Origin: Streptomyces sp. NBC_00523
GTDB taxonomy: Bacteria > Actinomycetota > Actinomycetes > Streptomycetales > Streptomycetaceae
NCBI RefSeq assembly: GCF_036346615.1
Contig: NZ_CP107836.1
Coordinates: 4,464,001-4,528,000 of the forward strand
DNA length: 64,000 bases
Reading direction: 5' to 3'
In this document: positions 8,118-17,008 of the stretch, in pieces
How the letters are laid out: each line of letters begins with the position of its first letter
Numbering within the stretch: position 1 is the stretch's first letter
Translations under genes and position numbers: made by a program
Notes under the pieces: generated by a model
Databases searched by the model: none
What the model was told of the DNA's origin: nothing
What the model saw: the letters and a program-made list of their open reading frames with translations, nothing else

Positions 8118-9146
8118 CTACGCCGACCGGTCCAGCACCGCCGGATGCACCGGCTCCGCGAATGGCCGTCCCTGCGCGTACCGCTCCAGTTCGTCCAGCG
8201 CGTGGTCGGTCATGCGGTGGAGTTCGTTGCCGAGGGAGCCGGCCACGTGGGGGGTCAGGAGGACGTTCGCGAGGGTGTACAGGGGAGAGTCGGACGGGGG
8301 TAGTTCGGGGTCCGTCACGTCGAGTACGGCGTGCAGGCGGCCCGGGATCAGTTCGCGGAGCAGGGACGCCTCGTCGATCAGGGAGCCCCGGGCCGTGTTG
8401 ATCAGCGTCGAGCCGGTCCGCATCAGGGCGAGCTGGCGGGCGCCGATCATGTGGTGGGTCTCGGGGAGTTGGGGGGCGTGCACGGAGACGACGTCGGCGC
8501 GGGCGCACAGTTCGTCCAGGGTGACCGGCTCGACGCCGAGGCGCGCCGCCTCGTCCGCGGTGACGAAGGGGTCGTACAGCAGGACCGACAGGTCGAAGGG
8601 GCGGAGCAGCTCGATGACGCGGCGGCCGATGCGGGAGGCGCCCACGATGCCCACCGTGCGGCGGTAGTTGCCGGCGCCGTCCAGCTCGGCGCGCCAGTCG
8701 TGGTCGGCGCGGAGCTCGCGGTAGACGTGGGCGGAGTGCGGGACGCGCTTGTTGGCCAGCAGGATCGTGGCCAGGGTGTATTCGGCCACCGGCAGCGCGT
8801 TGGCCCCGGCCGCCGAGGAGACGGCGAGGCCGCGCTCCCAGCAGGCGTCGGTGATGTGGTGCTTGACGGAGCCGGCCGCGTGGACGACCGCCTTGAGGCG
8901 GGGCGCGGCGGCGAGGACGCGGGGGGTGAGCGGGGTGGCGCCCCAGCAGGTGAGCAGGACCTCCGCCTCGGCGAGGGCGGCGGCGACGCGCGGGTCCGGG
9001 TCGGCCAGGTCGTGGGCGACGAGGGCCGGGTCCGTACGGGCGAGGGCGGCGAGCCGGGCGCGGTGGCGGGACTCGAAGAGGCGCTCGTAGATGTCCGGGC
9101 CCATGGCGAGCAGGACCGACGGCCTGGGGTCAGTGGTGGACTGCAT
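8118..9146 (-). CDS. D-2-hydroxyacid dehydrogenase family protein
   Basis: This 342-residue NAD(P)-dependent oxidoreductase has the Rossmann segment VGIVGASRIGRRVIELLRPFDLSVLLYDP. The catalytic Arg is in NTARGSLIDE and the catalytic His in LLTPHVAGS, with the intervening acidic residue in AVLDVTDPELPP. Members reduce 2-keto acids or oxidise D-2-hydroxyacids, including sugar acids. It lies 29 bases after the sugar permease genes on the same strand, so it is the last gene of the transport operon. It probably acts on an acid derived from the imported carbohydrate. Confidence 0.9.
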   Translation of the reverse strand: MQSTTDPRPSVLLAMGPDIYERLFESRHRARLAALARTDPALVAHDLADPDPRVAAALAEAEVLLTCWGATPLTPRVLAAAPRLKAVVHAAGSVKHHITDACWERGLAVSSAAGANALPVAEYTLATILLANKRVPHSAHVYRELRADHDWRAELDGAGNYRRTVGIVGASRIGRRVIELLRPFDLSVLLYDPFVTADEAARLGVEPVTLDELCARADVVSVHAPQLPETHHMIGARQLALMRTGSTLINTARGSLIDEASLLRELIPGRLHAVLDVTDPELPPSDSPLYTLANVLLTPHVAGSLGNELHRMTDHALDELERYAQGRPFAEPVHPAVLDRSA

Positions 9147-9175
9147 GGTGGTGGACGACTCCCTTGAGGTCGGGG

Positions 9176-10030
9176 CTACTTGACGCTGCCGGCGGTGAGT
9201 CCGGCCTTCCAGTGCCGTTGCAGGGAGACGAAGGCGACGATCAGCGGGATGACGGCGAGGAGCGACCCGGTGACGACGAGCGGATAGAAGCCCGGCTCGC
9301 TGTGGGTGTTGGTGTTCCAGGAGTACAGGCCGAGGCTCAGCGGGAAGAGCTTGCGGTCGGAGAGCATCACGAGCGGCAGGAAGAAGTTGTTCCAGATCGC
9401 GGTGAACTGGAAGAGGAAGACGGTCACGAACCCCGGCATCATCATCGGCAGCCCGATGGAGAAGAAGGTCCGCAGCTCGCCCGCCCCGTCGATGCGCGCG
9501 GCCTCCAGCGCCTCGCCCGGAATGTACCCGGCGGAGAACACCCGGGCGAGATAGACGCCGAAGGGGTTCACCAGGACGGGGATCAGCACGGACCAGTACG
9601 TGTTGACGAGGCCGAGCTTGCTGGCCAGCAGGTACATCGGCAGGGCCAGCGCGGTCGTCGGGACGAGCACCCCGAGCAGGACGAGCCCGAACAGCTTCTC
9701 CTTGCCCCGGAACTCGTACTTGTCGAAGGCGTACCCGGCGGCGACGCAGATCAGCGAGCAGACCGCGGCGCCCACTCCCGCGTACAGCAGGCTGTTCCCG
9801 TACCACCGGAAGTAGACGCCGTCCCCGTACGTGGCGATGTCGGAGAGGTTCTTCGAGAGGTCGAAGCCCTTGAAGGAGAAGGTGTCCCCGGCGAGCAGCG
9901 AGCCGGTGTCCTTGGTGGCGGCGGTGACCAGCCAGACGAGCGGGAAGAGCATGTAGAGGACGGCCAGGAGCAGCGCTCCGTTGACGGCCGCTTTGGACAG
10001 CCAGGGGTTCTTGCGGGTCGTGGTGCTCAT
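9176..10030 (-). CDS. carbohydrate ABC transporter permease (MalG/AraQ type)
   Basis: This 284-residue integral membrane subunit (CUT1 family) has six predicted helices starting with NGALLLAVLYMLFPLVWLVTAA. The cytoplasmic EAA loop that contacts the ATPase is present as EALEAARIDGAGELRTFFSIGLPMM. Its start overlaps the stop of the partner permease by 4 bases (ATGA). No ATPase gene is present in the island. In Streptomyces such importers are generally energised by the shared ATPase MsiK, encoded elsewhere. Confidence 0.95.
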   Translation of the reverse strand: MSTTTRKNPWLSKAAVNGALLLAVLYMLFPLVWLVTAATKDTGSLLAGDTFSFKGFDLSKNLSDIATYGDGVYFRWYGNSLLYAGVGAAVCSLICVAAGYAFDKYEFRGKEKLFGLVLLGVLVPTTALALPMYLLASKLGLVNTYWSVLIPVLVNPFGVYLARVFSAGYIPGEALEAARIDGAGELRTFFSIGLPMMMPGFVTVFLFQFTAIWNNFFLPLVMLSDRKLFPLSLGLYSWNTNTHSEPGFYPLVVTGSLLAVIPLIVAFVSLQRHWKAGLTAGSVK

Positions 10031-10914
10031 GCGCGCGCGCCCTTCCGGCCGGTGAGGCGGGTGACGACGAAGGACAGCAGGGCGGCGGTGAGCGCCAGGA
10101 GTACGGAGGCGGCGGCCGCGAGTCCGAAGTCGTTGCGGGCGAAGGCCGCGGTGTAGGCGTACATGTTCGGTGTCCAGGAGGAGGAGACGGCGGACCCGGA
10201 GCCGGTGTTGAGGATCAGCGGCTCGGTGAAGAGCTGGAGCGAGCCGATGATCGTGAAGAGCACGACCATCACGACCGAGGACCGGATCAGCGGGAGCTTG
10301 ATGCTGAACGCGATGCGCCCGCCGCTCGCTCCGTCCACCGTGGCCGCTTCGAGCACCGAGCGGTCGATGGCCTGGAGGGCGGCGTAGAAGATCACCATGT
10401 TGTAGCCGAGCCATTCCCACAGCGCGATGTTCACGACGGAGGGCAGCGCGCCGCTCGGGGAGAAGAAGTCGAAGCCGATGCCGCCGGAGTGCATCGCGGA
10501 GACGACGGGGCTGAGGCCCGGCGTGTAGAGGTACAGCCAGATCATCGCGGCGATGATGCCGGGCACGGCGTGCGGCAGGAACAGCGCGAGCTGGAAGAAG
10601 CGCCGGGCGCGGGCGAGCGCCGAGTCGAGCAGCAGGGCGAGTCCGAGGGCGCCGCCGACCATCAGCGGGATGTAGACGGCGCAGTAGCCGAGGAGGACGA
10701 GGAAGCCGTCGCGGAAGACCCGGTCACCCAGCGCCGCCGTGTAGTTGCCGAGTCCGGTGAAGACCGTCTCGGATCCGCCGAAGCCGAGCCCCGACTGCTG
10801 TTCGGTGAAGAGGCTGAGCCAGACCGCGTAACCGATCGGGATCAGCATCACGGCGGTGAACAGGACGAAGAACGGGGTCAGCAGGGTCGCGGCGGCGCGG
10901 GTGCGGGCTTTCAT
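10027..10914 (-). CDS. carbohydrate ABC transporter permease (MalF/UgpA type)
   Basis: This 295-residue membrane subunit begins MKARTRAAATLLTPFFVLFTAVMLIPIGYAVWLS and has about six helices. The EAA-type loop is VLEAATVDGASGGRIAFSIKLPLIR. It is transcribed after the binding-protein gene, which stops 4 bases before this start, and before the second permease. The two permeases would form the heterodimeric channel of a CUT1 sugar importer. Confidence 0.95.
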   Translation of the reverse strand: MKARTRAAATLLTPFFVLFTAVMLIPIGYAVWLSLFTEQQSGLGFGGSETVFTGLGNYTAALGDRVFRDGFLVLLGYCAVYIPLMVGGALGLALLLDSALARARRFFQLALFLPHAVPGIIAAMIWLYLYTPGLSPVVSAMHSGGIGFDFFSPSGALPSVVNIALWEWLGYNMVIFYAALQAIDRSVLEAATVDGASGGRIAFSIKLPLIRSSVVMVVLFTIIGSLQLFTEPLILNTGSGSAVSSSWTPNMYAYTAAFARNDFGLAAAASVLLALTAALLSFVVTRLTGRKGARA

Positions 10915-10918
10915 CCGG

Positions 10919-12247
10919 TCAGCCCTCGACCTTCAGGCCGCGCTTGGACAGCTCCGCGATCGTCGCGTCGTGGGCGGCCTTCACGGCGTCGGGGATGGTG
11001 GTGCCGCCCCCGGCGAGCTTGCCGAAGCGGTCCTTGAGCGTGGTGTTGGTGGTGCCCATCGCGGGGCCCCAGGTCCAGCCCTGCTTGATCGCGGCGCCGC
11101 CGTCCTCGAAGACCTGGTAGATGTCCTGGCCGCCGTAGAACTTGGTGTCGAACGCCTTCTTGGCCGCCGGGCGCAGGGCGAGCGCGGCCGGGAAGGCGCT
11201 GGAGGTGCCGGAGGAGATACGGGCCTTGATGCCGTCCTCCGTGGTGGTCATCCAGGTCGCGAACTCGACGGCCGCGGCGGCCTTCCCGCTGTTCTTCGGC
11301 ACGGCGAAGGTGGTCCCGCCGAGCATGCCGCCCGCCGGCTTGCCGTCCCAGGTCGGGATCGGGGCGACGGCCCACTTGCCGCTCTGCTCGGGCAGAGTGC
11401 CGCCGAGGACGCCGCCGCCCCAGGAGGCGCCGAGGTAGCCGACGGTGCCGCCGGTCTTCAGGGAGTTGGTCCAGGCGGGCGAGAAGGAGGCGTCGGTGCG
11501 GACCAGGCCGTCCTTCACCAGGCCCTGCCAGTAGTCGGCGACCTTGGTGGTGGCGGCGTCGGTGGTGTCGACCTTCCAGGTGTCGCCCTCGGCCTTGAAC
11601 CACTGGGCGCCGGCCTGCCAGACCATCGCCTCGAAGGTGGTCGGGTCGTCCGGGAAGAAGGTGCCGATGCGGGCCTTGGAGTCGGCCTTCTTCACCTTCT
11701 CGGCGGCCGACTTGAACTCGTCCCAGGTCTTGGGGACGTCGATGCCGTACTTGGTGAAGAGGTCCTTGCGGTAGAAGAACGCCTGCGGCGCGGCGTCGAA
11801 GGGGACCGCCCAGCTCTTGCCGCCGAGCGTGGTCTGCTCGATCGCCTGCGGGAGGAACTTCTTCTTCACGTCGTCCGTGAGGTACTTCCCGATGTCCTGG
11901 AACCCGCCCTGGCTGACGTACTCGGGGAGCTGCGGGTATTCGACGGAGACCAGGTCGGGGGCGTTGCCCGCCTTGATCGCGTTGGAGATCTTCGCGTAGC
12001 CGCCGGCGTTCCCGGAGGGGGTCTCCTCGAACTTCACCTGGATGTTCTTGTGCGAGGCGTTGAACGCGTCCACGACCTCCTTGGTGCCCTTGGCCCAGCC
12101 CCAGAAGGTGATGGTCACGGGCTTGGCGGCGGTGCCGGTGCCGCCGCCCCCGGAGTCGTCCCCGCTCCCGCCGCAGGCCGTGACGACGGCGAGGGCGGTG
12201 ACGGCTCCGGCTATGGAAAGAGTCGTTCTGCTCCAACTGCGGTTCAC
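10919..12247 (-). CDS. extracellular carbohydrate-binding lipoprotein
   Basis: This 442-residue solute-binding protein of an ABC importer starts at GTG 12247 after an AGGAG site. A signal peptide (LSIAGAVTALAVVTACGG) ends at lipobox VTAC, so the mature protein is anchored to the outer face of the membrane. VTITFWGWAKGTKEVVDAFNASHKNIQVKFEET is typical of cluster-B oligosaccharide binders. Trp-rich segments such as WTWGPAMG may line the ligand pocket. It is the first and probably most expressed gene of the operon. The ligand is unknown; the DUF2264 neighbour suggests an acidic or plant-derived oligosaccharide. Confidence 0.94.
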   Translation of the reverse strand: MNRSWSRTTLSIAGAVTALAVVTACGGSGDDSGGGGTGTAAKPVTITFWGWAKGTKEVVDAFNASHKNIQVKFEETPSGNAGGYAKISNAIKAGNAPDLVSVEYPQLPEYVSQGGFQDIGKYLTDDVKKKFLPQAIEQTTLGGKSWAVPFDAAPQAFFYRKDLFTKYGIDVPKTWDEFKSAAEKVKKADSKARIGTFFPDDPTTFEAMVWQAGAQWFKAEGDTWKVDTTDAATTKVADYWQGLVKDGLVRTDASFSPAWTNSLKTGGTVGYLGASWGGGVLGGTLPEQSGKWAVAPIPTWDGKPAGGMLGGTTFAVPKNSGKAAAAVEFATWMTTTEDGIKARISSGTSSAFPAALALRPAAKKAFDTKFYGGQDIYQVFEDGGAAIKQGWTWGPAMGTTNTTLKDRFGKLAGGGTTIPDAVKAAHDATIAELSKRGLKVEG

Positions 12248-12288
12248 GGCGGGCTCCTGAGTCGACGGTGACAGGGACGTTGGGCGTG

Positions 12289-12339
12289 ATCCTTGGTCCA
12301 CCGATGACCGAAGTCAAGAGCGAAAGATTGATTGATCGA
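12289..12339 (-). promoter_or_regulatory. promoter and upstream operator half-site of the sugar transport operon
   Basis: On the minus strand TTGACT (12317-12312), 17 bases, then AAGGAT (12294-12289) form a plausible housekeeping promoter about 45 bases before the binding-protein start. TCGATCAA (12339-12332, minus strand) lies just upstream of the -35. It matches the TCGATCA motifs seen three times in front of the divergent regulator and DUF2264 genes. Confidence 0.55.
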
Positions 12340-12354
12340 GAAAAGATCAGAACG

Positions 12355-13467
12355 TTATCGAGCGGTCGACGCCCGCACCCGCAGCCGCGGCAGCAGCGCC
12401 AGATGCCTTCCGGGCTCCTCCTCGTCCGCTCCCGAATCGTCCCGCCCGGCCCCGTCCCGCCCCGCCCCGAGCCGCCCGATCAGCAGCTCCGTCGCGTACC
12501 GCCCGACGTGCCGCTTGGGCGGGCTGACCGCGGTCAGCGGGATGTCGCCCATCGCCGCCACCTCGTCGTCGTACGCGATCACCGCCAGGTCCTCCGGCAC
12601 CCGCACGCCCAGCTCCGACAGGCGCTGCACCAGGTGGATCGCGTCCACGTCGTTGTGCACAAGCACCGACGTGGCCCGGCCGGAGGCCACCGCGTCGCGC
12701 ACCTCGCCCACTGCCTCCTCGAAGCGCGCCGGGTCCACCTCCGGCCCGGACGTCCCGATCATCGCGGGCGCGCCCTCGGCGAGACCCAGCACCGCGAGCG
12801 CGTCCTCGTAGCCGGAGCGCACCGCGAGCGCGGTCGGGCTGTCGGCGCGGGCCACCAGGAGCGGGGTGGCGTGGCCGAGGCCGATCAGATGGCGCACGGC
12901 GAGCAGCACCCCGTGGCGGTGGTCCGAGCAGACCCGGTCCAGTCCGTCCAGCGGCGATCCGGGCGCCGGGGTGCGCTCCAGGAGCACGGCGGGCACCGGA
13001 AGACCGGCCATCCAGTCCCCGTACGCCGCCTGGTCCTCGGCGCCCCGCCAGGCCGGGGCGATGAGCAGCCCGTCGGCCCCGGAGGCGAGCAGCCCCTCGG
13101 CGCGCGCCCGGTCGCCCTCGGGCCGGTAGTCGGAGATCCGCAGCACCAGGCGGCCCCCGGCGCGCGCGGCCGCCTCCTGCGCACCCCGGATGACCTCGGC
13201 GAAGTAGTACGTCGCGGAGGGGGCGATCAGCCCGAGCACCGGGCCGCCGCCGGGGCCGGGACCGGCGGGCGTCGCGGCGTCCCGGGGCCAGGAGACCGAG
13301 CCGTGGACCCGGTCCAGCAGTCCGCGCTCGGCCAGCGCCTCGGCGTCGCGGCGCGCCGTGACGGGGGAGACCCCCAGCAGACCGGCCAGATCGGAGACAC
13401 GGGCCGAGCCGCGCTCCCGTACCAGGGCCAGAAGTCGGTCGTGACGTTCAGCTGCACTCTCGCGCAC
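12355..13467 (-). CDS. DeoR-type winged helix fused to a LacI-type sugar-sensor domain
   Basis: This 370-residue regulator is a hybrid. Residues 1-60 (RHDRLLALVRERGSARVSDLAGLLGVSPVTARRDAEALAERGLLDRVHG) are a DeoR-type winged helix. The remainder, from about residue 75 (VLGLIAPSATYYFAEVIRGAQEAA), is the periplasmic-binding-protein fold of LacI regulators, with VCSDHRHGVLLAVRHLIGLGH and VLVHNDVDAIHLVQRLSELG. This architecture is seen in a subset of actinobacterial sugar regulators. It lies between the transport operon and the divergent DUF2264 gene and probably controls both. No ligand can be inferred from sequence alone. Confidence 0.88.
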   Translation of the reverse strand: MRESAAERHDRLLALVRERGSARVSDLAGLLGVSPVTARRDAEALAERGLLDRVHGSVSWPRDAATPAGPGPGGGPVLGLIAPSATYYFAEVIRGAQEAAARAGGRLVLRISDYRPEGDRARAEGLLASGADGLLIAPAWRGAEDQAAYGDWMAGLPVPAVLLERTPAPGSPLDGLDRVCSDHRHGVLLAVRHLIGLGHATPLLVARADSPTALAVRSGYEDALAVLGLAEGAPAMIGTSGPEVDPARFEEAVGEVRDAVASGRATSVLVHNDVDAIHLVQRLSELGVRVPEDLAVIAYDDEVAAMGDIPLTAVSPPKRHVGRYATELLIGRLGAGRDGAGRDDSGADEEEPGRHLALLPRLRVRASTAR

Positions 13468-13528
13468 GGCGGCAGTCCCCTTGTTGATCGCGATGTGGTG
13501 GCTCGGCTCGCCAGACCCTAATCCACTG

Positions 13529-13600
13529 TGATCGATTGATGGAAGTTTCGATCATTCGCAACGTCATCTCTTGACGTTCGATCAACCCGCGGTTCAGGAT
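13529..13600. promoter_or_regulatory. operator cluster and promoter for the DUF2264 gene
   Basis: TGATCGA (13529-13535) and TCGATCA (13548-13554) form an inverted pair. A third copy, TTCGATCAA (13577-13585), lies directly after TTGACG (13571-13576), the likely -35. CAGGAT (13595-13600), 18 bases on, is the likely -10. A repressor at the third copy would sit inside the promoter spacer. The same motif occurs in front of the transport operon. Confidence 0.55.
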
Positions 13601-13638
13601 TCCCTGCGACGCCGAAGTCCGCCTCCCCTGGGAGCATC

Positions 13639-15402
13639 ATGCCCACGACCAGTCCGTACACGGGGTACACCCGTGCCGATTGGGAGCGCGCGGCCGACCG
13701 ACTGCTGCTCGCGGTACGCCCCTACGCCTCGCCCCGCCACGGCCGCGTCGACCTCCCCGGCCCCCGGCCGAGCTGGTCCGGGGCCCTCTCCGACGGCCTG
13801 GAGGGCTACGCCCGCACCTGGCTGCTCGCCGCGCTGCGGACCGCCGGAGCGCGCGGCGATGACCCGCACGGCCTCCTCGGCCGGTACGCCGAAGGGCTCG
13901 CCGCCGGCACGTCCGACCCGGCGGGCAGCCCCGACGCCTGGCCCCGCATCGCGGACGTCCCGCAGGCCATCGTGGAATCCGCGTCCATCGCCCTGGGCCT
14001 GCGCCTCACCCGCCCCTGGCTCTGGGACACCCTGGACGACGCCACCCGGCAGCGCGCCGTCGACTGGCTCCTCCCCGCCCTCGACGCGCCCCCGGTGAAC
14101 AACAACTGGTGGTTCTTCGGGCTCACCGTCGGCGGCTTCCTCCAGGACGCCGGCATCGAGACCGACCGTGCCCGGAAGACCATCGACCGCGCACTGGCAC
14201 ACGTAGAGGACTGGTACCTGGGCGACGGCTGGTACAGCGACGGCCCGAACCGCTCCTTCGACCACTACAACGCCTGGGCGATGCACTTCTACCCGGTCCT
14301 GCACGCCCACCTGGCGGGCGACCGGGACCTCCTGGACCGCTACGGCCCCCGCCTGCACCGCCAGCTGGACGACTACAGCCGGATGTTCGGCGCGGACGGC
14401 GCCCCCATGCCCTTCGGCCGCTCCCTCATCTACCGCTTCGCCGCCGCGGCCGCCCCCTGGCTCGGCGCGATGACCGGCCACACCCCGCTCACCCCGGGCG
14501 CGACCCGCCGCCTCGCCTCCGGCACCCTCCGCCACTTCCTGGACCACGGCGCCACCGACCCGGACGGCCTCCTCACCCTCGGCTGGCACCGCCCGTACGC
14601 GCCCATGCTCCAGACCTACTCCGGCCCGGCCTCCCCGTACTGGGCCTCCAAGGGCTTCCTCGGACTCCTGATGCCCCCGGACCACCCCGTCTGGACCGCC
14701 ACCGAGGAGCCGCTGCCCGCCGAGACCGCCGACGCCGTGACCGTCCTCGGCCCGACCGGGATGCTCCTCCAGTCCACCGCCGCGGACGGCCTCGTCCGGC
14801 TCCACAACCACGGCTCGAACCACGTGGGCGACGAGGAGGACCCCGGCTACGCCCGCTTCGCGTATTCCACCCGGACCGGCCCCACGCACGGGGACGCCGA
14901 GCGCGACAACCACTTCGCGCTGCTCCCCTACGGGAGGCCGACCGCCCGTCTCACCGCGGACCCGCTCGGCCACGCCGCCTCCGCGCACACCCCGCTCCCC
15001 GGCGTCCGCGTCGTCTCCGCCACCCTCGCCCACGGCCGCGCCGAGGTCCGCGCGCATCTGGTCACGGGCGCGCCCGACGGCACGCCCGTCCGCCAGACGG
15101 GGTGGGCGACCGGGGACGACCAGGCCCTCACCGCCCAGCTCCACCCGGTCCACGGCTACGAGGGCGGGGTCCGCGAACTGTCCGGCGGGGACACCATGTT
15201 CGGCGAGACCTCCCGGCTCCTGGCCGTCGAGGGCGCGACCTCCGGACCCCGGTCCCTCTTCGTCGCGCTCGCCTCGCTCACGGGCGAGGCGGACCCGGCG
15301 CCCGTCGACACCCTCGCCGACATCCGCGTACGGAGCCCCCACGAGATCCATGTGACCTGGCACGACGGCAGCACCGCCGTACTCCGCCTCCCGGAGGAGT
15401 GA
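13639..15402 (+). CDS. DUF2264 domain protein, probable intracellular glycan-processing enzyme
   Basis: This 587-residue protein has no signal peptide. The N-terminal 370 residues are helix-rich with aromatic motifs (NNWWFFGLTVGGFLQ, YLGDGWYSDGPNRSFDHYNAWAMHFY, SPYWASKGFLGLLMP), as expected of an (alpha/alpha)n barrel. The C-terminal 200 residues are beta-rich with HNHGSNHVGDEE and ARFAYSTRTGPTHG. This is the DUF2264 layout. Some relatives have, to my recollection, been placed in a glucuronidase-type glycoside hydrolase family, but I am not certain. It is divergent from the sugar transport operon and shares its operator motif. I infer that it processes the imported oligosaccharide in the cytoplasm. 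Confidence 0.82.
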   Translation: MPTTSPYTGYTRADWERAADRLLLAVRPYASPRHGRVDLPGPRPSWSGALSDGLEGYARTWLLAALRTAGARGDDPHGLLGRYAEGLAAGTSDPAGSPDAWPRIADVPQAIVESASIALGLRLTRPWLWDTLDDATRQRAVDWLLPALDAPPVNNNWWFFGLTVGGFLQDAGIETDRARKTIDRALAHVEDWYLGDGWYSDGPNRSFDHYNAWAMHFYPVLHAHLAGDRDLLDRYGPRLHRQLDDYSRMFGADGAPMPFGRSLIYRFAAAAAPWLGAMTGHTPLTPGATRRLASGTLRHFLDHGATDPDGLLTLGWHRPYAPMLQTYSGPASPYWASKGFLGLLMPPDHPVWTATEEPLPAETADAVTVLGPTGMLLQSTAADGLVRLHNHGSNHVGDEEDPGYARFAYSTRTGPTHGDAERDNHFALLPYGRPTARLTADPLGHAASAHTPLPGVRVVSATLAHGRAEVRAHLVTGAPDGTPVRQTGWATGDDQALTAQLHPVHGYEGGVRELSGGDTMFGETSRLLAVEGATSGPRSLFVALASLTGEADPAPVDTLADIRVRSPHEIHVTWHDGSTAVLRLPEE

Positions 15403-15421
15403 AGGCCCCCTACCGCGGGCC

Positions 15422-16195
15422 CTACTGCGGCCCGTACTTGCGGCCCGTCCGCGAGGTCAGCCCGCCGAGCAGGCCGCGCGGGGCCAGCTTCACCGCGCCC
15501 ATCAGCACCTTGTAGCGCGGGTCCGGGACCGACACCGACTTCCCGCGCGCCAGGTCCGCGAGCGCGGCCGTCACCAGCTTGTCCGCGTCGAGCCACATCC
15601 AGCCCGGGATGTTGCCCGTGCCCATCCCGGCCCGCTGGTGGAACTCCGTCCGCACGAAGCCCGGGCACAGCGCCATCAGCCGCACCCCGGACCCGGCCAG
15701 GTCCTTCGCCGCGCCCTGGCTGAACTGCACGACCCACGCCTTCGAAGCGCCGTACGTGCCGCGCGGGACGAACGCCGCGACCGAGGCCACGTTGACGATG
15801 CCGCCCCGGCCGCGCTCCCGCATCGGGGCCGCCGCCGCCGAGGTCAGCCGCAGCACCGCCTCGCAGTGCACCTTGAGCATCGTCAGCTCGTCGGCCATCG
15901 GGACTTCCAGATAGCGCCCCTTGTTGCCGAAGCCCGCGTTGTTCACCAGCAGGTCGACCGGGTGCCGGGTGTCCCCGAGGCGTTCCTCGACCGCGCGGAT
16001 GCCCTTGTCCTCGGACAGGTCGGCCCGCAGCACCTCAGCCTCGATGCCGTGCCGGTCGTGCAGCTCGGTCGCCTGCTCGCGCAGCCGCTCCGCGTCCCGG
16101 GCCACCAGGACCAGGTCGTACCCGTCGGCGGCGAGCCGCCGGGCGAAGGCGGCACCGATACCCGCCGTCGCGCCCGTGATCAGTGCAGTCGTCAT
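15422..16195 (-). CDS. short-chain dehydrogenase/reductase (SDR)
   Basis: This 257-residue classical SDR has the nucleotide-binding motif ALITGATAGIG at the N-terminus, NNAG in VDLLVNNAGFGNKG, the catalytic Ser in IVNVASVAAF and the Tyr-x3-Lys in YGASKAW. The C-terminal part (GWMWLDADKLVTAALADLARGKSVSVPDPRYKV) is typical of the DltE/YqjQ-like subgroup that handles long-chain or polymer-linked substrates. It is convergent with the DUF2264 gene, only 19 bases apart, and not obviously part of that island. Start chosen at MTTALITG; an ATG 9 bases upstream is also in frame. Substrate unknown. Confidence 0.9.
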   Translation of the reverse strand: MTTALITGATAGIGAAFARRLAADGYDLVLVARDAERLREQATELHDRHGIEAEVLRADLSEDKGIRAVEERLGDTRHPVDLLVNNAGFGNKGRYLEVPMADELTMLKVHCEAVLRLTSAAAAPMRERGRGGIVNVASVAAFVPRGTYGASKAWVVQFSQGAAKDLAGSGVRLMALCPGFVRTEFHQRAGMGTGNIPGWMWLDADKLVTAALADLARGKSVSVPDPRYKVLMGAVKLAPRGLLGGLTSRTGRKYGPQ

Positions 16196-16247
16196 ACGCG
16201 GCACGTTAGAGCATCCCGGAACGGCGCCTCCGGGGGCTCCCGCGGCC

Positions 16248-16928
16248 TCAGGAAGCGGTGAGCTCCGCCGCGTACGCGCGCGCCTTCCGCAGCGTCGACG
16301 GGGACAGCGCCTCGCCCGCCGGGAGGAGCAGTGGCAGCAGGTCGCGCCGGGTGGTGACGGCCCGGAACTGGAGCTCCACGGTCACCTCGTGATCCGGCCG
16401 GTGCACGATCTCGACCGGGTCGCCCGCCCGGACGGACCCCGGCGTGATCACCCGCAGATACGCCCCCGGGGCCGCCGCCTGCGTGAACCGCTTCACCCAG
16501 CGGGCCTCGCCCAGGTGGCCCTGGAACGTGCGGCACGGGATGCGGCCCGAGGCGACCTCCAGGACCAGCTCCCCGCCGATCCGCCAGCGCTCGCCGATCA
16601 AGGCCTCGCCGACCCGCAGCCCCGCCGTGGTCAGGTTCTCGCCGAACGAGCCGTTGGGCAGCGCGCGGCCCAGCTCCCGCTCCCAGGCGTCCAGGTCCTC
16701 GCGGGCGAACGCGTACACCGCCTGGTCCGAGCCCCCGTGGTGGCGCAGGTCGCACACCGCGTCCCCGGCGACGCCGCTGCCGCCCTCGCCCTTGGGGCCG
16801 GGGTCCGTGACCCGCACCGGGCCCTCCACGGGGTGCTTGTCGATCCCGGTCCTGCCGCCGGGGGCGTCGGTGCAGGGCGCCGCCGTGGGACGCCCCGCGT
16901 TCACGGTCAGCACAGTCATCGCGGTCAT
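16248..16928 (-). CDS. MOSC domain protein (YiiM-like)
   Basis: This 226-residue protein has the MOSC (molybdenum cofactor sulfurase C-terminal) fold. The conserved Cys lies in GRIPCRTFQGHLGEARWVKRF, preceded by DHH-like LRHHGGSDQAVYAF and FGENLTTAGL. The C-terminal extra helices resemble YiiM. YiiM-type proteins in other bacteria reduce N-hydroxylated compounds using Moco. The gene is divergent from a LysR regulator with 80 bases between starts, so the regulator may control it. A second start (MTVLTV, 9 bases further in) is possible. Confidence 0.9.
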   Translation of the reverse strand: MTAMTVLTVNAGRPTAAPCTDAPGGRTGIDKHPVEGPVRVTDPGPKGEGGSGVAGDAVCDLRHHGGSDQAVYAFAREDLDAWERELGRALPNGSFGENLTTAGLRVGEALIGERWRIGGELVLEVASGRIPCRTFQGHLGEARWVKRFTQAAAPGAYLRVITPGSVRAGDPVEIVHRPDHEVTVELQFRAVTTRRDLLPLLLPAGEALSPSTLRKARAYAAELTAS

Positions 16929-16958
16929 ACCGGAACGGTATCCAAGGCCACCCCAAAG

Positions 16959-16979
16959 TCGCGCGCGAATATCTCGCGA
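16959..16979. promoter_or_regulatory. inverted repeat between the MOSC and LysR genes
   Basis: TCGCG-N11-CGCGA surrounds GCGAATATCTC in the short divergent region. The spacing and T-N11-A style core suit a LysR-type recognition site. TATGCT (16997-17002) lies six bases before the LysR GTG and would be the -10 of a leaderless transcript. Confidence 0.4.
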
Positions 16980-17008
16980 TCGCCCCAAGGGTCACTTATG
17001 CTGGAGGG

